Shown: piece after piece, positions 11,465 through 22,991 of the stretch | Layout of the letters: the number at the start of each line of letters is the position of its first letter | How positions within the stretch are numbered: position 1 is the stretch's first letter | Assembly (NCBI GenBank): GCA_039566865.1 | Contig: CM076959.1 | Span: forward strand, 9,779,501-9,843,500 | Length of the DNA: 64,000 nt | From: Aurelia coerulea | Taxonomy: Eukaryota; Cnidaria; Scyphozoa; Semaeostomeae; Ulmaridae | Direction of reading: 5' to 3' | Translations under genes and position numbers: made by a program | The notes under the pieces: model-generated | Seen by the model: the letters and a program-made list of their open reading frames with translations, nothing else | The model's database searches: none | What the model was told of the DNA's origin: nothing

Positions 11465-12470
11465 CAGATGGCCCAATGAAAAGCGAAGTTTTAGAGAAAT
11501 GGTCAACATTTGACGAAATTCTCATGGTTTTGGCAGACCTTTGCACTACGTAGGGCCCGAACTTTCAAATGAAATCGAAAATTCATATGGAATGAATACA
11601 TTTTTGCTAAAAATGAAATATTTCCTAAAATATTTTGAGTAAAAATATTGTTTTCACGTTTTTTTTCATTTCTCTCTTCCAGAAAGTAAAATAAAGATCA
11701 GCTAATGAATTTATTGCAGGATTTCCCAAAACTTTATTCAACGTTTGATGAAATATTGCAAAAGTAATGATATCACAAACAGGTCCATGTGAAAATAGCT
11801 TAGATTGTGATGTAATTTTAGACCCCAGAATCTTACAACTATGTTGAAAATTCACTGAGTTAGGAGCTTTCAAATATCAAATGCATGCGACAGCTAATAC
11901 CAGAGTCTCCTAGATGATTAGTAGCGCAAAATATCCCCAAAATTGAGGTAAGGAAAGGTTATCCAATGTCACACCTTTCGTTAAAGGGTTTGTGCAAGGT
12001 TAAAAGCTGGCATTTGCAAAGAGCAAAAAACGTCTAAAAATAGCCTATTTAAATCGATGACCTACACGTGCTGTGAACAGTTAATAGCCAAAGAAACAAT
12101 GTTGTGTCTGAACGTTTTCTTTGTTCTTTTTATAGAGAAAGCTATATATGATTGCACACTTCCATGTAATATAAAAGCAAACCAAATTGGACTACGAAAG
12201 TAATTAATTTCTTATAACCATTGCAAAAGAAGTATTGGCCATGCTACTCTTACAACAAATGCTATTTTGAGGCCCCTTGTTTCAGTTGTCACTTAAACTT
12301 GACCTTTAAAAGCTCGTAGCTCCATGAGTGAATTTGCACGATTCTGGTGTCTAAAATTAATTTAAGATCTCAGGAACAGAGTTATCTGATCATGGAATCC
12401 CTTCATGATATCGTAATTGCTTTATGTTTAATCAAACGTCGAACAGTTTCTTTCTGGGACACCCTGTAGG
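11465..12470. mobile_element. Degenerate MITE (GGGTGTCCCAG family)
   Basis: The right end, near 12425-12470, has CAAACGTCGAACAGTTT and CTGGGACACCCTGTA. Its interior (11820-11960) resembles 4870-5060, with shared TTCACTGAGTTAGGAGC-like words. The left boundary is approximate. Noncoding, in an intron. Confidence 0.5.
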
Positions 12471-12534
12471 TCCTTGCGATAATCAACTTATGATGATATT
12501 TCAGAAAGTTTTCCTTTTTATTGGCTCAGATATA

Positions 12535-13096
12535 CTGGGTGAGTCAGATTAAACGTGGGCCGTTTAGCAAGTAATATTTTGGGTAAAAACAAGTGAGATC
12601 GAGTTGGTTGAAGTTTTATATTGCAGAAGGAAGGGTCAGCTAGTTGTGGACATTTTGTTTTGAATTCGCTCAATTCTTTCCGTATATGCAATTTTTTGTA
12701 ACATAGCTATGTTGGTGGAAAAGTATCGTTTTCACAAGAGCTTGCTACTGACTAGGAATGAAACGAAGATAATTATAGTTTTTCTGTTGTCCTCTGACAT
12801 GATAGATGTCTTGTTTCGATTTTTTGGTAGAGAGAAAGCATGTTTGTCCTCGTTTAGAAGTTTACACCTACATGAATATGAATCGAATTGAAGGCCTATT
12901 TTAGGATTCTTGTGAGACATTATTTTACTAAAATCGCTTGTAATTATGAAACAGAAAAACTGATTTCGATCAGTTGAATTTTTCATATGTAATTTGGTAT
13001 TTTTCATATACAATGAATTTTTAAAGAAGCGCATGTGTGAAGTAAATTACATCAATAAAATTGGTAAACGCCCCACGTTCTTACTGACTCGCCCGG
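12535..13096. mobile_element. MITE with CTGGGTGAGTCAG ends
   Basis: Left end CTGGGTGAGTCAG with flanking TA; right end CTGACTCGCCCGG followed by TG (a decayed TA). Inside the termini the two sides still pair through CGTGGGSCGTTTA. It is related to the better preserved element at 49453-50157. No transposase. Confidence 0.7.
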
Positions 13097-14241
13097 TGCC
13101 CCTTTTAGAAAGCATGCAAGCGTGCTGTAATATTTGCCACCTCAAGTAGAATTCTAGTTGTTCTGTAACGGAGATCACTAAGATTTTCTCCAAAAAAAGT
13201 TTTAGAAAACAGGTGGCATAACAGGCAGAGGGTGAGAAAAATGTAAGCCTTTGCAAGTCTCTAATTTCCAGCTTTTCTTCAAATTCTGCGGAACTGATTC
13301 GATGATCGTCGCTGTCATGCTTGGGTAGTAAAGTTTTGTTGGTTGAAATTTGTCACAATTTAGTCAAGTGACAAGTGATTTTATATAAGTGTTTCATCTC
13401 GGAATCCTTCAAAACATGCAGCAACTTTTGATTTAATCCTCACATGATCAAAGTACTTCATTTACACCCAAAACATGCAAGAATTGTCATGCCTACCGAA
13501 TAGCTACTGTTTTAGATACCACTGATGAAATTCCCGAGATAGAGCGTGGGTGTACATTTATTCTTTTGATATACATTCATTCTTTCTCTTAACAACTTCT
13601 GGCGAACGTAAGAGAACGAGCTAGCCTCACTACATAAGGACCCTCTAGTTACGCTCATTTGTTGTTGTTGTTGTCGCTACACTGAGGGCCTTATAACCAT
13701 AGAGCTGTAAAACCGGACAAAAATGCCAATCGGCGACAAATGTTTGGCGCGCCGTCGTGTGGCGATCAGAATATGGCTTAGAGGAAGGCGCTTTTTGCAT
13801 TGATATCTAGAAGGAAAATTTATCGCAGTTCAGATAGCAAATTTTATGGTACAGGAGTTCTGGAAACCGTTTTTGTGGCGTTTTAAGATCAGTGATTTTG
13901 AGAAAAAGTAGCAGATTGATTTAGGCCCAATAGATCTTTTAGCTAAGATTCGAAAAAAGAATTCGAATCGAACCATAGCTTGATACAATTGTAGAATGTT
14001 CGAATGCATACAATAGCGATAGAAGCTCCAACGCCACTTTATCAAACCTTGTGGAGAATAGTGAAAAGGTCTATTAGTAGAATCAGTAAGGAGATATTCC
14101 GTATCTACAAGCGTTGGGGAATGAGTCTCTCTGTTGACCGAAGCGCCATCATCAAGTCAAAGAGCACAGGGAAACGAGAGACTCATCGTCATAAGTCTAA
14201 GAATGTGCCATTAAGCCATGCAGACCTCTGGGCATTTTATA

Positions 14242-14786
14242 CCGGGTGTCCCAAAAAAGTACTCCCGTTTGAAAAATCACCAAATTTTGATCACATGGCC
14301 GATCTTCACTTTTCTTTTTTTGGCAAGTAGATGAAGGACCTAATTTTTTCCCAGACATAGCTGATCTTGCAATTGGTTTAAAATTAGCAAATTTAGCTCT
14401 TTTCAGGGCTACCTGGTTTTGAATCATACTGCACAAAATGCATTTATGCTTGCCAGATCAATTTCTTTGTGCATATAAAGCTTCTAGTTTGGTCATAAAT
14501 GACAGAAAGAAATGCATACTGTCATTGGAGACTTCGATGACGATGAAATATCTGAACATTTTGACTGTTAGGCAAGATTGAGCATTATGCTTAAAAAGTA
14601 ATAGCTCAAAATAAGGGGTTTTCAACGTGTGATTTTTCTACCTCGTTGCATCAAAAGCAAAAATTTTAGCATCTATAAATATTTTTGGGTCTTTGACAAA
14701 ACAAGGCACAAAGAAAATTTTATCAAAGGTTTGATAATCAATTTGTGGTGATTTTTTAAATAGGAATACTTTTTTGGGACACCCGG
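14242..14786. mobile_element. Mariner-type MITE, complete
   Basis: 545 bp between TA duplications (14240-14241, 14787-14788). Ends CCGGGTGTCCCAAAAAAGTA and its complement, followed inward by AAAAATCACCAAA. Its sequence follows 51099-51641 throughout and 1229-2134 outside the nested element. No transposase gene. Confidence 0.9.
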
Positions 14787-14807
14787 TAGCTTGAGAGAAT
14801 TCCCTTT

Positions 14808-15247
14808 GCCTGCAATAGACCATTTCGCAATTTGGAGAAAGAGACTGAGGAGAGCGTGGCCCATTCTGACAGCCTTGGCAACAGGGAAATCTAGGGAATC
14901 CCCTATTCTGCAGTGCAAAGTGTACGGTTGGCGGCTCGCTCGCATCTCTCTCCAAACTCGAGTTATTTTCAATTTATTTGCAACTTCCAAGAGTTATGTG
15001 ATGCTTGTTTAGTATGGTAAGTGTTGTCTTTGGACTACTTAGCCGTTTTGCAATCTTTTCGCTCATTTGTGAATTTATTTTGAGCCATTTTATTTCAGCT
15101 GTTTCCCTCGACTTTGAAACGGCTCAGTTTAGGCCCAGCTGCAGAAGAGGGGATTTCCTAGATTTCCTATTTGTTGCCAAGGCTGTCAGAATCGGCCGCG
15201 CTATCCTCAGTCCCTTTTCCAAATTGCGAAATGGTCTATTGCTGATT
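14808..15247. mobile_element. Foldback element, arms of about 105 bp
   Basis: The left arm (about 14808-14912) and right arm (about 15138-15247) are inverted copies sharing CAATAGACCATTTCGCAATT and GACAGCCTTGGCAAC. The spacer is unique. It directly follows the MITE that ends at 14786 and lies in the intron before the exon at 15366. Superfamily unknown. Confidence 0.75.
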
Positions 15248-15365
15248 GCTTTGAAGTGGTGTGTTAATCAACTGTAGCTATTGTTGCAAAATCTGCCCTT
15301 GTTGCACTAGGGTGTTTTCTTCCAAGGATTTCCTTCATCTCAAAATTTGAATTTATTTCTTGTAG

Positions 15366-15417
15366 ACTAGTTATTCAATGTACAACATCAGATGTTACAA
15401 GCCTTGCAGGAAATACA
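15366..15417 (+). CDS. Exon: end of the GRAM beta-sheet
   Basis: A 52-nt exon encodes LVIQCTTSDVTSLAGNT, bounded by TTCTTGTAG and GTAAGT. Its first base completes the Arg codon of FLTDFR from the previous exon. This gives FLTDFRLVIQ, the usual strand pair of a GRAM domain. It leaves phase 0. The match of phase and motif makes it secure despite its size. Confidence 0.85.
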
Positions 15418-15520
15418 GTAAGTGAAGGAAATTATCTCGTTATGTTTTTTCTACTCTTCATGTACATGATTTCAAATACCAGTTGTAAGTGGTGCAGACC
15501 CGGTGGTAGCGTGCTCGAAT

Positions 15521-16160
15521 TTCATGCTTGTCAGCCAATGAGATCACCGCTTTTTAGCCACTGGAGACAAAATCGGTCGTTTGAGGTAAACTTTCTAGTA
15601 CCCTCACTAAAACTGTAATGGATGCTAAAATACTTGAGTTATTTGCAATTTTTTTTGATAAATCAGTTGTGGGGATGTCCATCCAGAGTTGTTTACATGT
15701 TTAGGCACATAGCTTGTTTGGGGCCGGAGCTGCGTTTATTTTCCGGTCGAAGAATATTTACCTTCGTTGTAATATATATATAGAAATCGCTACAAATGAG
15801 ATATACAGATGAGAATTTCAGCAATTATGCATACTGACCTCAGCAATAACCCAAACTCCTTCAGTGCTATCATATCTCAAAACTAGGCAATTTCTAATTA
15901 TTTCTGGTAGAGACATTATTTGGGCCTAAGCTTTTCCTTGCTTAAAACTCATTCCATTGCACTTAAAAAGTTATGGTAAAATTCTTGAGCTAAATAATGC
16001 ACTTACCCATGACTCAGGCACCAGTTTGACTTCGTTTGCCTTTTTTACAGTAGCAAGTTTTTATAAGAAACGACCAGTTGTGGGCGAATTGCAAAAACTT
16101 CCCTCGGTCCATAGTTTTTTCTGCACAGTTTCTCCGCTTCAAACAACAAACAGTTTCAAG
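15521..16160 (+). mobile_element. Single arm of the long-TIR Mutator-like element
   Basis: A diverged copy of one arm of the element at 30613-32305: both carry GTCAGCCAATGAGATCACCG, GGGGCCGGAGCTGCGTT and CCAGTTTGACTTCGTTTGCC in the same order. It lacks the outer end and the second arm, so it is a fragment. It sits in an intron between GRAM exons. Confidence 0.85.
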
Positions 16161-16493
16161 AACTAGAAGGGTTGCGGTGCCTCCGTTGTCCCCTGGCTTC
16201 TACTTACATGCATTCGGTCATCCAGAGGGTAAATGTCAACAGAGGAATCGTTCTTTCTGATGTAGAAATCTGACAGTGAGGGTATATTTGGTATCTGTCC
16301 AGTGTTGAGAATAACGATCTTTTCTTTAAATGCAAAGGGAAATATATGTTTTATCTTACTTTACAAAATTTGAAATTCAATTATTTCCAACAATTTTTCC
16401 GCCTTTAAGGTGTTTATATTCTGTTTTATGGAGCTATTCATTCATTTGAAAGAAAGATTAAAATCAACTGAGCTGTTCATTTTTCATTCACAG

Positions 16494-16556
16494 GACCTTT
16501 CAATGTGGATTGCATTGAATAATATTCAGTCCGTCGAAAAAGGATACGAAGAAAAG
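16494..16556 (+). CDS. Exon: final helix region of the GRAM domain
   Basis: A 63-nt, phase 0-0 exon encodes DLSMWIALNNIQSVEKGYEE plus Lys. It has acceptor TTCATTCACAG and donor GTATAT. Myotubularin GRAM domains have a matching segment, a hydrophobic strand followed by I-x-x-V/I-E-K-x-G, so this fits between the exons at 15366 and 18731. Confidence 0.85.
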
Positions 16557-17178
16557 GTATATTTTTTATCATAGATATAATCAATATTGGACGTCCCTAA
16601 ACTACCGCGTGAGGAAAAATGATCCTCACGGCAAGTGCGGACCCAATGGATTTGTTCTATAGGCGGGAAAATGCTTTTTCAGCTGCATCAGGGGCCTTTC
16701 AGATATTCTGCTTTTCAAGAAGATATCGGCAGCAAATCACCGCGGGCAGACAAACAATTACATATGGCAACGATAGTTTATCCCTTTGTGGAAGCATATC
16801 AAGGAATTCCCTGCCAAACTCCGTTTTAATGGAAGGAGTCAGCGTTTCAGAATGTGTCAAAACCAGCATTTATTCGCGAAGCTGATTTTGTAAATAGGCT
16901 ATTTACGTTAATATCTGTAGACTGTATTTTTTCTGTGTATGCAGTAAATCCTTGCATATAAGAACCTACTGTTTTGAGAGCCAAACTAAAGTGAGCTCTT
17001 ATTTTAAAGGTCCTAAGATTAATTTCAATGTATAAAGGTTCTTATTCGAAGGGTGCCTTGCACCAATGATGTTTATACTGATTCATGAAAAACATATCAG
17101 TTAAAACTAACTACATATGACTTCATGTCCAATCAACCCTGTTATTTGTTTTGGCAAAGTTTGTTGCTGATTCCAAGG

Positions 17179-17214
17179 TTAGGGGAGAGGAAGGGAGGGG
17201 AAGGGTGGGGAGGA
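17179..17214 (+). repeat. Purine-rich, G-run tract
   Basis: A run of purines with repeated GGGG/GGG blocks separated by AGA, AA and T. The spacing of four or more G-runs could allow G-quadruplex folding. It is intronic. Confidence 0.6.
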
Positions 17215-17418
17215 GATCCAAACTTTAACAGCCAACTGGGACAAAAATGATCTTAATAGCGACAATCAAAGATCAACTTTGCTCCCTCGGGCAATAAGAA
17301 CATATTTTTCATCAAACTGCACCAAGTTCTTGATTGCAAGGTGCATAATTTCGGAAAAGCAGCCTCTAGGCTCTCATAGGCGGCGATTTACTGAAGTTGG
17401 TCTTCGTGAGTTCTTATA

Positions 17419-18023
17419 CCGGGTGTCCCAAAAAAATGTATACGGATTTGGTTGACTCTAGCGCTGTGAATTTAGCTTCAATCAATGTCGAATTACTCTA
17501 AAAATGTTCCTCGATAGTTAACTTGAACATAGATACCTCGTTTCTTGATATTGGTACTTTGAGAGCAGACCTGTTAAGCTTGAAATCTCAAATTTGCCTC
17601 GCCTTGAAAACCAGAACTTTAGCCTTTGGCCTAAGCAATTTCTTAAGGCACAGCGTATAAATCAACGATAGCCTTGATGAAATTTGAGCAATATTAGATC
17701 TTGTGTTATTCTGTTTTCCAGAAGTGACGCCTCAGTCACCCATTGGGAAATCTCTTAACTTTTCATTAATTTCAGTTCATAATTTCGATGTGCTTTAGGA
17801 ATTTGCTTAGGCCAAAAGGCCAAAGCTCTGGTTTGCAAGTGGACGCAAATTTGAGCTTTCAAGATTGATATCTCTGCTTTCAAAGCACCAATACCAACAA
17901 ACGAGGTATCTATGTTCAAGTTAATTATCGAGGAACATTTTGAGAGTGATTATCCATTGATTGAAGCCAAATTTACATCGCTGGAGTAAACCAAATCTGT
18001 ATACATTTTTTTGGGACACCCGG
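17419..18023. mobile_element. Mariner-type MITE with long inverted arms
   Basis: 605 bp between TA duplications (17417-17418, 18024-18025). The ends are CCGGGTGTCCCAAAAAAATG. Inverted similarity continues about 230 bp inward on each side (shared GAGGTATCTATGTTCAAGTTAA and its complement), so the single strand folds almost completely. Terminal bases match the other CCGGGTGTCCC elements but the interior is a different subfamily. No transposase. Confidence 0.9.
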
Positions 18024-18056
18024 TATGTAGAGCGGTTTCTTATAAAACTACTTGTA

Positions 18057-18147
18057 CAGTTCAGTTCAGTTCAGTTCAGTTCAGTTCAGTTCAGTTCAGT
18101 TCAGTTCAGTTCAGTTCAGTTCAGTTCAGTTCAGTTCAGTTCAGTTC
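18057..18147 (+). repeat. (TTCAG)n microsatellite
   Basis: About 18 perfect copies of a 5-bp unit, just right of the MITE. Its uniformity implies recent expansion. Confidence 0.95.
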
Positions 18148-18730
18148 ATATATTTTAAATTTGCAATTTATAAATTACTCTACTAACAGATAACTAAACT
18201 ACAAGGAAAATAAGATATTACAGAAATTAATACATTGATACGGAAAATTAATACAATATACAAATACAGAGAAATGAGATAAATTGTATGGAGTGAATTA
18301 CTTAAAGGAAGAGCTCTCTCAATAGGTAAACTGATCGAGGTTAGAGCCCGCCCTATCCTACAATAATTTCAAATGAATTTGGTTGGATTTAAATGATTCA
18401 AGAAATATACGCATTTCATTTTAACGCAAAAATAGTTCAGAATTATTGATTGGCCTTGTTCAGTAAGTAAATTTTCAGTTGCTTTTTGAATGATATTTTC
18501 GATGGAGCATTTCATTCGAGATAAGTATAGATCACCTCTACTGGCCTGTCTAGTGGAATATTGATGAACAGATGAGTTGAATAGAAAGAAGGTGTGAAAG
18601 CAACTAGGTGAAGTTTTATTAACAGAGTCAAAGACAAAGGTTAAAAGGTTGTACAGCTATACGTATAAGTTATAAGTATACAAACGTTGAATGAATCAAA
18701 TATTCATTGATTATCATCATATCACCAAAG

Positions 18731-18944
18731 GTTATTCAGAAGACACAAGCAGGCAGAGCTGGTATATCTGATGTGAAGACCCTTATCATTAAATGCACAG
18801 ATTTCAGGACATTGAGACTGACCTTTATCAAGGGCAAGGTAACGACACGGGCTGATGGACAGCCAATACTGATCACGAATGCGGATGGAATTGTCAATGA
18901 AAGTGACGACGAGGAGGAGGATGCTGCTGTGCAGAAGAACATAA
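18731..18944 (+). CDS. Exon: GRAM-to-phosphatase junction with acidic insert
   Basis: Encodes about 71 residues. GISDVKTLIIKCTDFRTLRL matches the myotubularin stretch in which a Lys-Cys-Lys/Thr-Asp-hydrophobic-Arg pattern closes the GRAM domain. It then runs into FIKGK and a hydrophilic insert ending ESDDEEEDAAVQKN. Acceptor ATCACCAAAG at 18730, donor GTAAGA after 18944, leaving phase 1, which matches the exon at 26901. The acidic run is not typical of short myotubularins and may be a regulatory loop. Confidence 0.85.
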
Positions 18945-19875
18945 GTAAGATATTTTCACTTCCCGAAAGTTTTGAAATTTTATCTCAAATGATCTAGATT
19001 TTGATTTATCATATCATGGAAATAGCCAGTCATTATCCACAAGAAGCGTAATATCATTAGCTCTATCATCGATCACGTCGTAAATGCAAACGCCAGAAAG
19101 CAATTTCTTAACTAGAAACAATGACAGACTGACGTACACTTAAATTAGACTGATTGCAAGTTCGTAGTTATTGCTATTGATAGGCTGATGGACGCCATAA
19201 CTACGACTCATGGACTTTCACATTGAAAATTGGGACGAAATTGTTTCCCTCGATTTCATGTCCGATATGGAAACCATAGCAACGCTGTATGAAAAGGCGA
19301 CTAATGGCGGTGGGCCTAAATTGTCAGCTCAGTCGTCAGATAATAAAACGCCTCAAAATTCAAGTTTTGAGTGACGTTAGCAATGAACAAAAGTCACAAG
19401 TATTCGCATGAATGTTTCTTTAATATAAGAATTAACAAACCTTTCAGTTTCAACAAGAATTTCCTGATTTTGAAGGTAATCTTCATCTAGCAATAGTGCA
19501 CGCAAACAGAGCACAGCTCCTGAAATTCTCCAACTGCCGAAAAGAGGCCATTAACCTCGTTTCCAAGGGCACAGAAAAATCTGTGCGCCCATTGTTTATT
19601 TTCGTCCCACTTTTTTATGTGAAAGTCCATAAGTCCCAGTTTGAGCAAAAGTATATATTGTTGTTGTTGTTGTCACTGCTGTTGCTGTTGTTGTTGCGAG
19701 AACTGGGACTATTTCGTGAGTCTACACTTAAATGTTCAATTGGTATATTTTACTGGCACTGCTTGTAAGAAAATGCGATGTAGCAGTCTCTGCACTGTCC
19801 CTGCCCTTTTTTTTGATACTTAATATATTTCGATCAACATAAAAATTATTGGAAGGCTCGTTTTGATTATTATTC
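18945..19875. other. Intron, no feature recognised
   Basis: No exon or transposon end could be identified. A short TTG-rich run lies at 19658-19695. Confidence 0.4.
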
Positions 19876-19983
<108 letters not shown>

Positions 19984-20127
19984 GAAACTTTCATTCTCAT
20001 AAATAAAGCTTACAATCAGATAAAGAATTAAAATGTAAAATCTACAGTACAAAGAATATATGTGACTAGCACTCTCCATAAAAGAGCATGTTAGTCAGTC
20101 TTACTGCCTTCAACAGTCTTTACTTCT

Positions 20128-21282
20128 TTAAAATGTTAAAAAGTCTGGATTGGTCCAGTCTTTGTCTTTCCTACAAAATAAGTAATATGTTGTCCTTATG
20201 CAAATGTTTATTATCTTTCTAACAATGTTTTTTGACGCAAGTTCCGAAAGTCCGATGCTCTTTAATGCTTGCAGTATGCCATTTCCGTCGTCATCCCTAC
20301 ATATCAATCCTAGGGCGCTCATGCTCAGGTTCACAAACGTTACTTTCTCATACTTTTCATTGAGATCAAGGATAGTAGAGTTGTATTTTCTTATCTTCCT
20401 TGCACAATTCTCTTTCACGTTGGTGACAAAACCGCAGGTTAATTCTAGAACGATTATGACCTTCTCTTGATAGACTATGATGATATCTGGTCGCTTTAAT
20501 GTTCCTGTGACAACTGTGGGGCAGGGGTAGCCTGGAATATCAGCAAAAACTTTCAAGTCCCTCAGGCCATCAATGCTACTCAATAGAGTCGCAAGAATGG
20601 AGTTATGCCTCCACGTGTATCTGCCTTGTTGAAGATGAACTTTGCAACCCGAAACAACGTGCAAAAGGGATTGACTATTTTCCTTACACGCAAGGCATGT
20701 GTCCATGGTTGCTCTTCCCCACAGGACCATATTATTTAATGTAGCTAAGGTATTATTCATGTATCTGTTCGTAAAGTTGTAGATATTCGATGGGAGAATG
20801 TCTCTTACCTCTATCCATAGCTTTTTGAGTTGCTCATTGCTAAGAGTCCACATCTGTTTCACGATGTACCCTTGATACTGTAGATCATTTGAAATCTTTT
20901 CGATTTGTATGGCTCTCACAGATTTTGTCACGTCACTTGTATCTCTGTATTGATCAACCTGGATGCTTTCTTGTGCGGTAGTTTGATGTAAATAAATTAT
21001 ATCGGAATTTGGAGATTTCTTCAGACAGTTACGCTTGGTTGTTTGACACTGCAGATACTTTGTTGAAATTTTGATTATGTTTAGACCAAATTTTTCCATA
21101 GAGAGTGTCACTATATCAAGTGTGCCATTTATTGGAATTTCTAGCCACTTTCTCACAAATGATGAACTGATCGAATCAAGAGTTTGCTTCACCCAAGTGA
21201 TGTTTATATCAGATATAGTAAGATCCCAGCTTATTTTTGACATCAGAAACTTTGAGTATAGATCTATAATAGATATCGCCAC
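20128..21282 (-). pseudogene. C-terminal part of a LINE with a restriction-like endonuclease (R2/NeSL-like)
   Basis: An open 384-residue fragment. The zinc-knuckle-like CLACKENSQSLLHVVSGC (about 190-207) is followed by RPDIIIV and, after about 9 residues, VLELT. That is the (R)PD-x-(D/E) pattern of the PD-(D/E)xK nuclease in R2-type elements. The RT domain is absent: the N-terminal side stops at the (AAT)n at 21291. In a complete element the protein would nick its target and prime reverse transcription. The reading frame is intact, so it is not very old, but it cannot work alone. Confidence 0.85.
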
Positions 21283-21290
21283 TATAATAG

Positions 21291-21355
<65 letters not shown>

Positions 21356-21385
21356 TATAATAATAATGATAATAATAATAATAAT
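21291..21385 (+). repeat. (AAT)n microsatellite at the junction of two LINE fragments
   Basis: About 30 units with a few substitutions. Translated, it gives poly-Asn or poly-Ile runs that join the two LINE fragments into artificial long frames; these are not real protein. Confidence 0.95.
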
Positions 21386-22891
21386 CATTTTTATGAATGG
21401 GGTGACAAGGAATTCAGAGTCAATCATCTATTATTCATGGATGATCTCAAATTGTTTGCCAAGAATCAGGACCAAATAGATTCACTAGTACAAACTGTAC
21501 ATCTCTTCAGCGAAGACATCGGGATGCAATTCGGTTTAAAAAAGTGTGGAGTGCTGGTAATGAAGAGAGGAAAAGTTGTGAACCAAAATGGTATTGCGCT
21601 TCCGAATGGGCAAATTATGAAAGAAATCGATGAAAATGGATACAAGTATTTGGGTATTGTGGAAATGGATAAGATCAAAGAAACGGACATGAAAGACAAG
21701 TTTGCAAGCGATTATAAAAGGAGGTTGAAATTGGTTTTAAAATCGAAATTGAATGGCAGGAATAAGATCTTGGCAATTAACACGTGGGCTGTATCAGTAT
21801 TGAGATATGGAGCAGGTATCCTGAAATGGACAAAGGATGAATTAAAGAAAATGGATAGGAAATCGAGGAAGATCATGACAATACATGGTGCATTTCACCC
21901 TAAGAGTGATACAGACAGGTTATATTTGACTAGAGAGAAAGGGGGACGTGGGCTGATTAGCTGCGAGGATTGCGTTAGAAGTGAGGAGAATAATTTGGGG
22001 TGGTATGTCAGGAATTCTGTTGAGTCATTGATTCGAGGTGTTAGGCTTGCTAAAGTGATAGACACTGAATATGTTGTCAGTAAGGATGAGTTCAAAAGGA
22101 TATGGATGAATGAGAAAGAACAAGGATGGAAGGAAAAAAGAATGTATGGTCAGTTTGTTAGAGAGATGCCGGAATCAATCGATGCAAAGGAGACATGGAA
22201 GTGGCTGAGAAAAGCTGATCTAAAGATACAAACGGAGTCACTTTTGTGTGCAGCACAAGAACAGGCCCTCCGAACAAATTATGTTAAACACCATATTGAC
22301 AAATCAGCAGAGTCACCACTTTGTAGGATGTGCGAAGAGAAAGGCGAAACTGTACACCACATTGTCAGTGAGTGCAAGAAGTTGGCACAGAAAGAATATA
22401 AACGAAGACACGACAATGTTGCGAGAATGGTACATTGGCATTTATGCAAGAAATATGATCTAGAAAGGGCAGACAAATGGTATGAGCATTCCCCTGACGG
22501 TGTAGTTGAAACTGACGAGGTAAAGCTACTATGGGATGTGAACATTCAATGTGATCATGTAATCGAGGCAAGGAGACCGGACATAGTTGTTGTGAATAAA
22601 GGTGAAAGAAAATGCACTATAGTTGACATTGCTGTGCCAGGTGATAGTAGGACTAGTGACAAGGAAAAAGAGAAAGTGGATAAATATCAAGATTTGAAAA
22701 GGGAAATCAAGAGGATTTGGAACATGAGAAGTGTGATAGTTGTACCTGTGATTGTCGGTGCACTTGGAAGTGTAACCAAGAAACTGGATGAATGGCTGGA
22801 AAAACTGGACATCACAATAAATACAGCAATCCTACAGAAGACGACGCTATTAGGAACAGCCAGGATATTGAGAAAAGTACTTGAGTACTAA
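21386..22891 (+). pseudogene. LINE RT (FMDD) plus restriction-like endonuclease, 5'-truncated
   Basis: A continuous frame of about 500 residues. It begins inside the RT domain at NHLLFMDDLKLFAKN, where FMDD is the catalytic motif at about 21437. It passes through the thumb (GYKYLGIVEMDKIKE, INTWAVSVLRYGAGI), a CRMCEEKGETVHHIVSEC knuckle and the nuclease motif RRPDIVVV followed by TIVDIAVPGD, and ends TARILRKVLEY. RT motifs A and B and the N-terminal domains are missing. The frame has no stops. A tail ending in AATAATAATAAT follows at about 22990. It belongs to a different family from the minus-strand partner. Confidence 0.9.
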
Positions 22892-22991
22892 AAGAGAATG
22901 ACCCCAAGGGACCCTTGGTCATGGGTTGTGACCCGCTCCCTTGGGATGTAAATTCGGCGATGAGAACTGCCAGTGCTTAAAGCAGAAAATA

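Noticed and set aside
21071..21385. N-terminal extension with poly-Asn joined to the FMDD reverse transcriptase
   Set aside because: It is the antisense of the neighbouring minus-strand LINE read through the (AAT)n; not a real protein.
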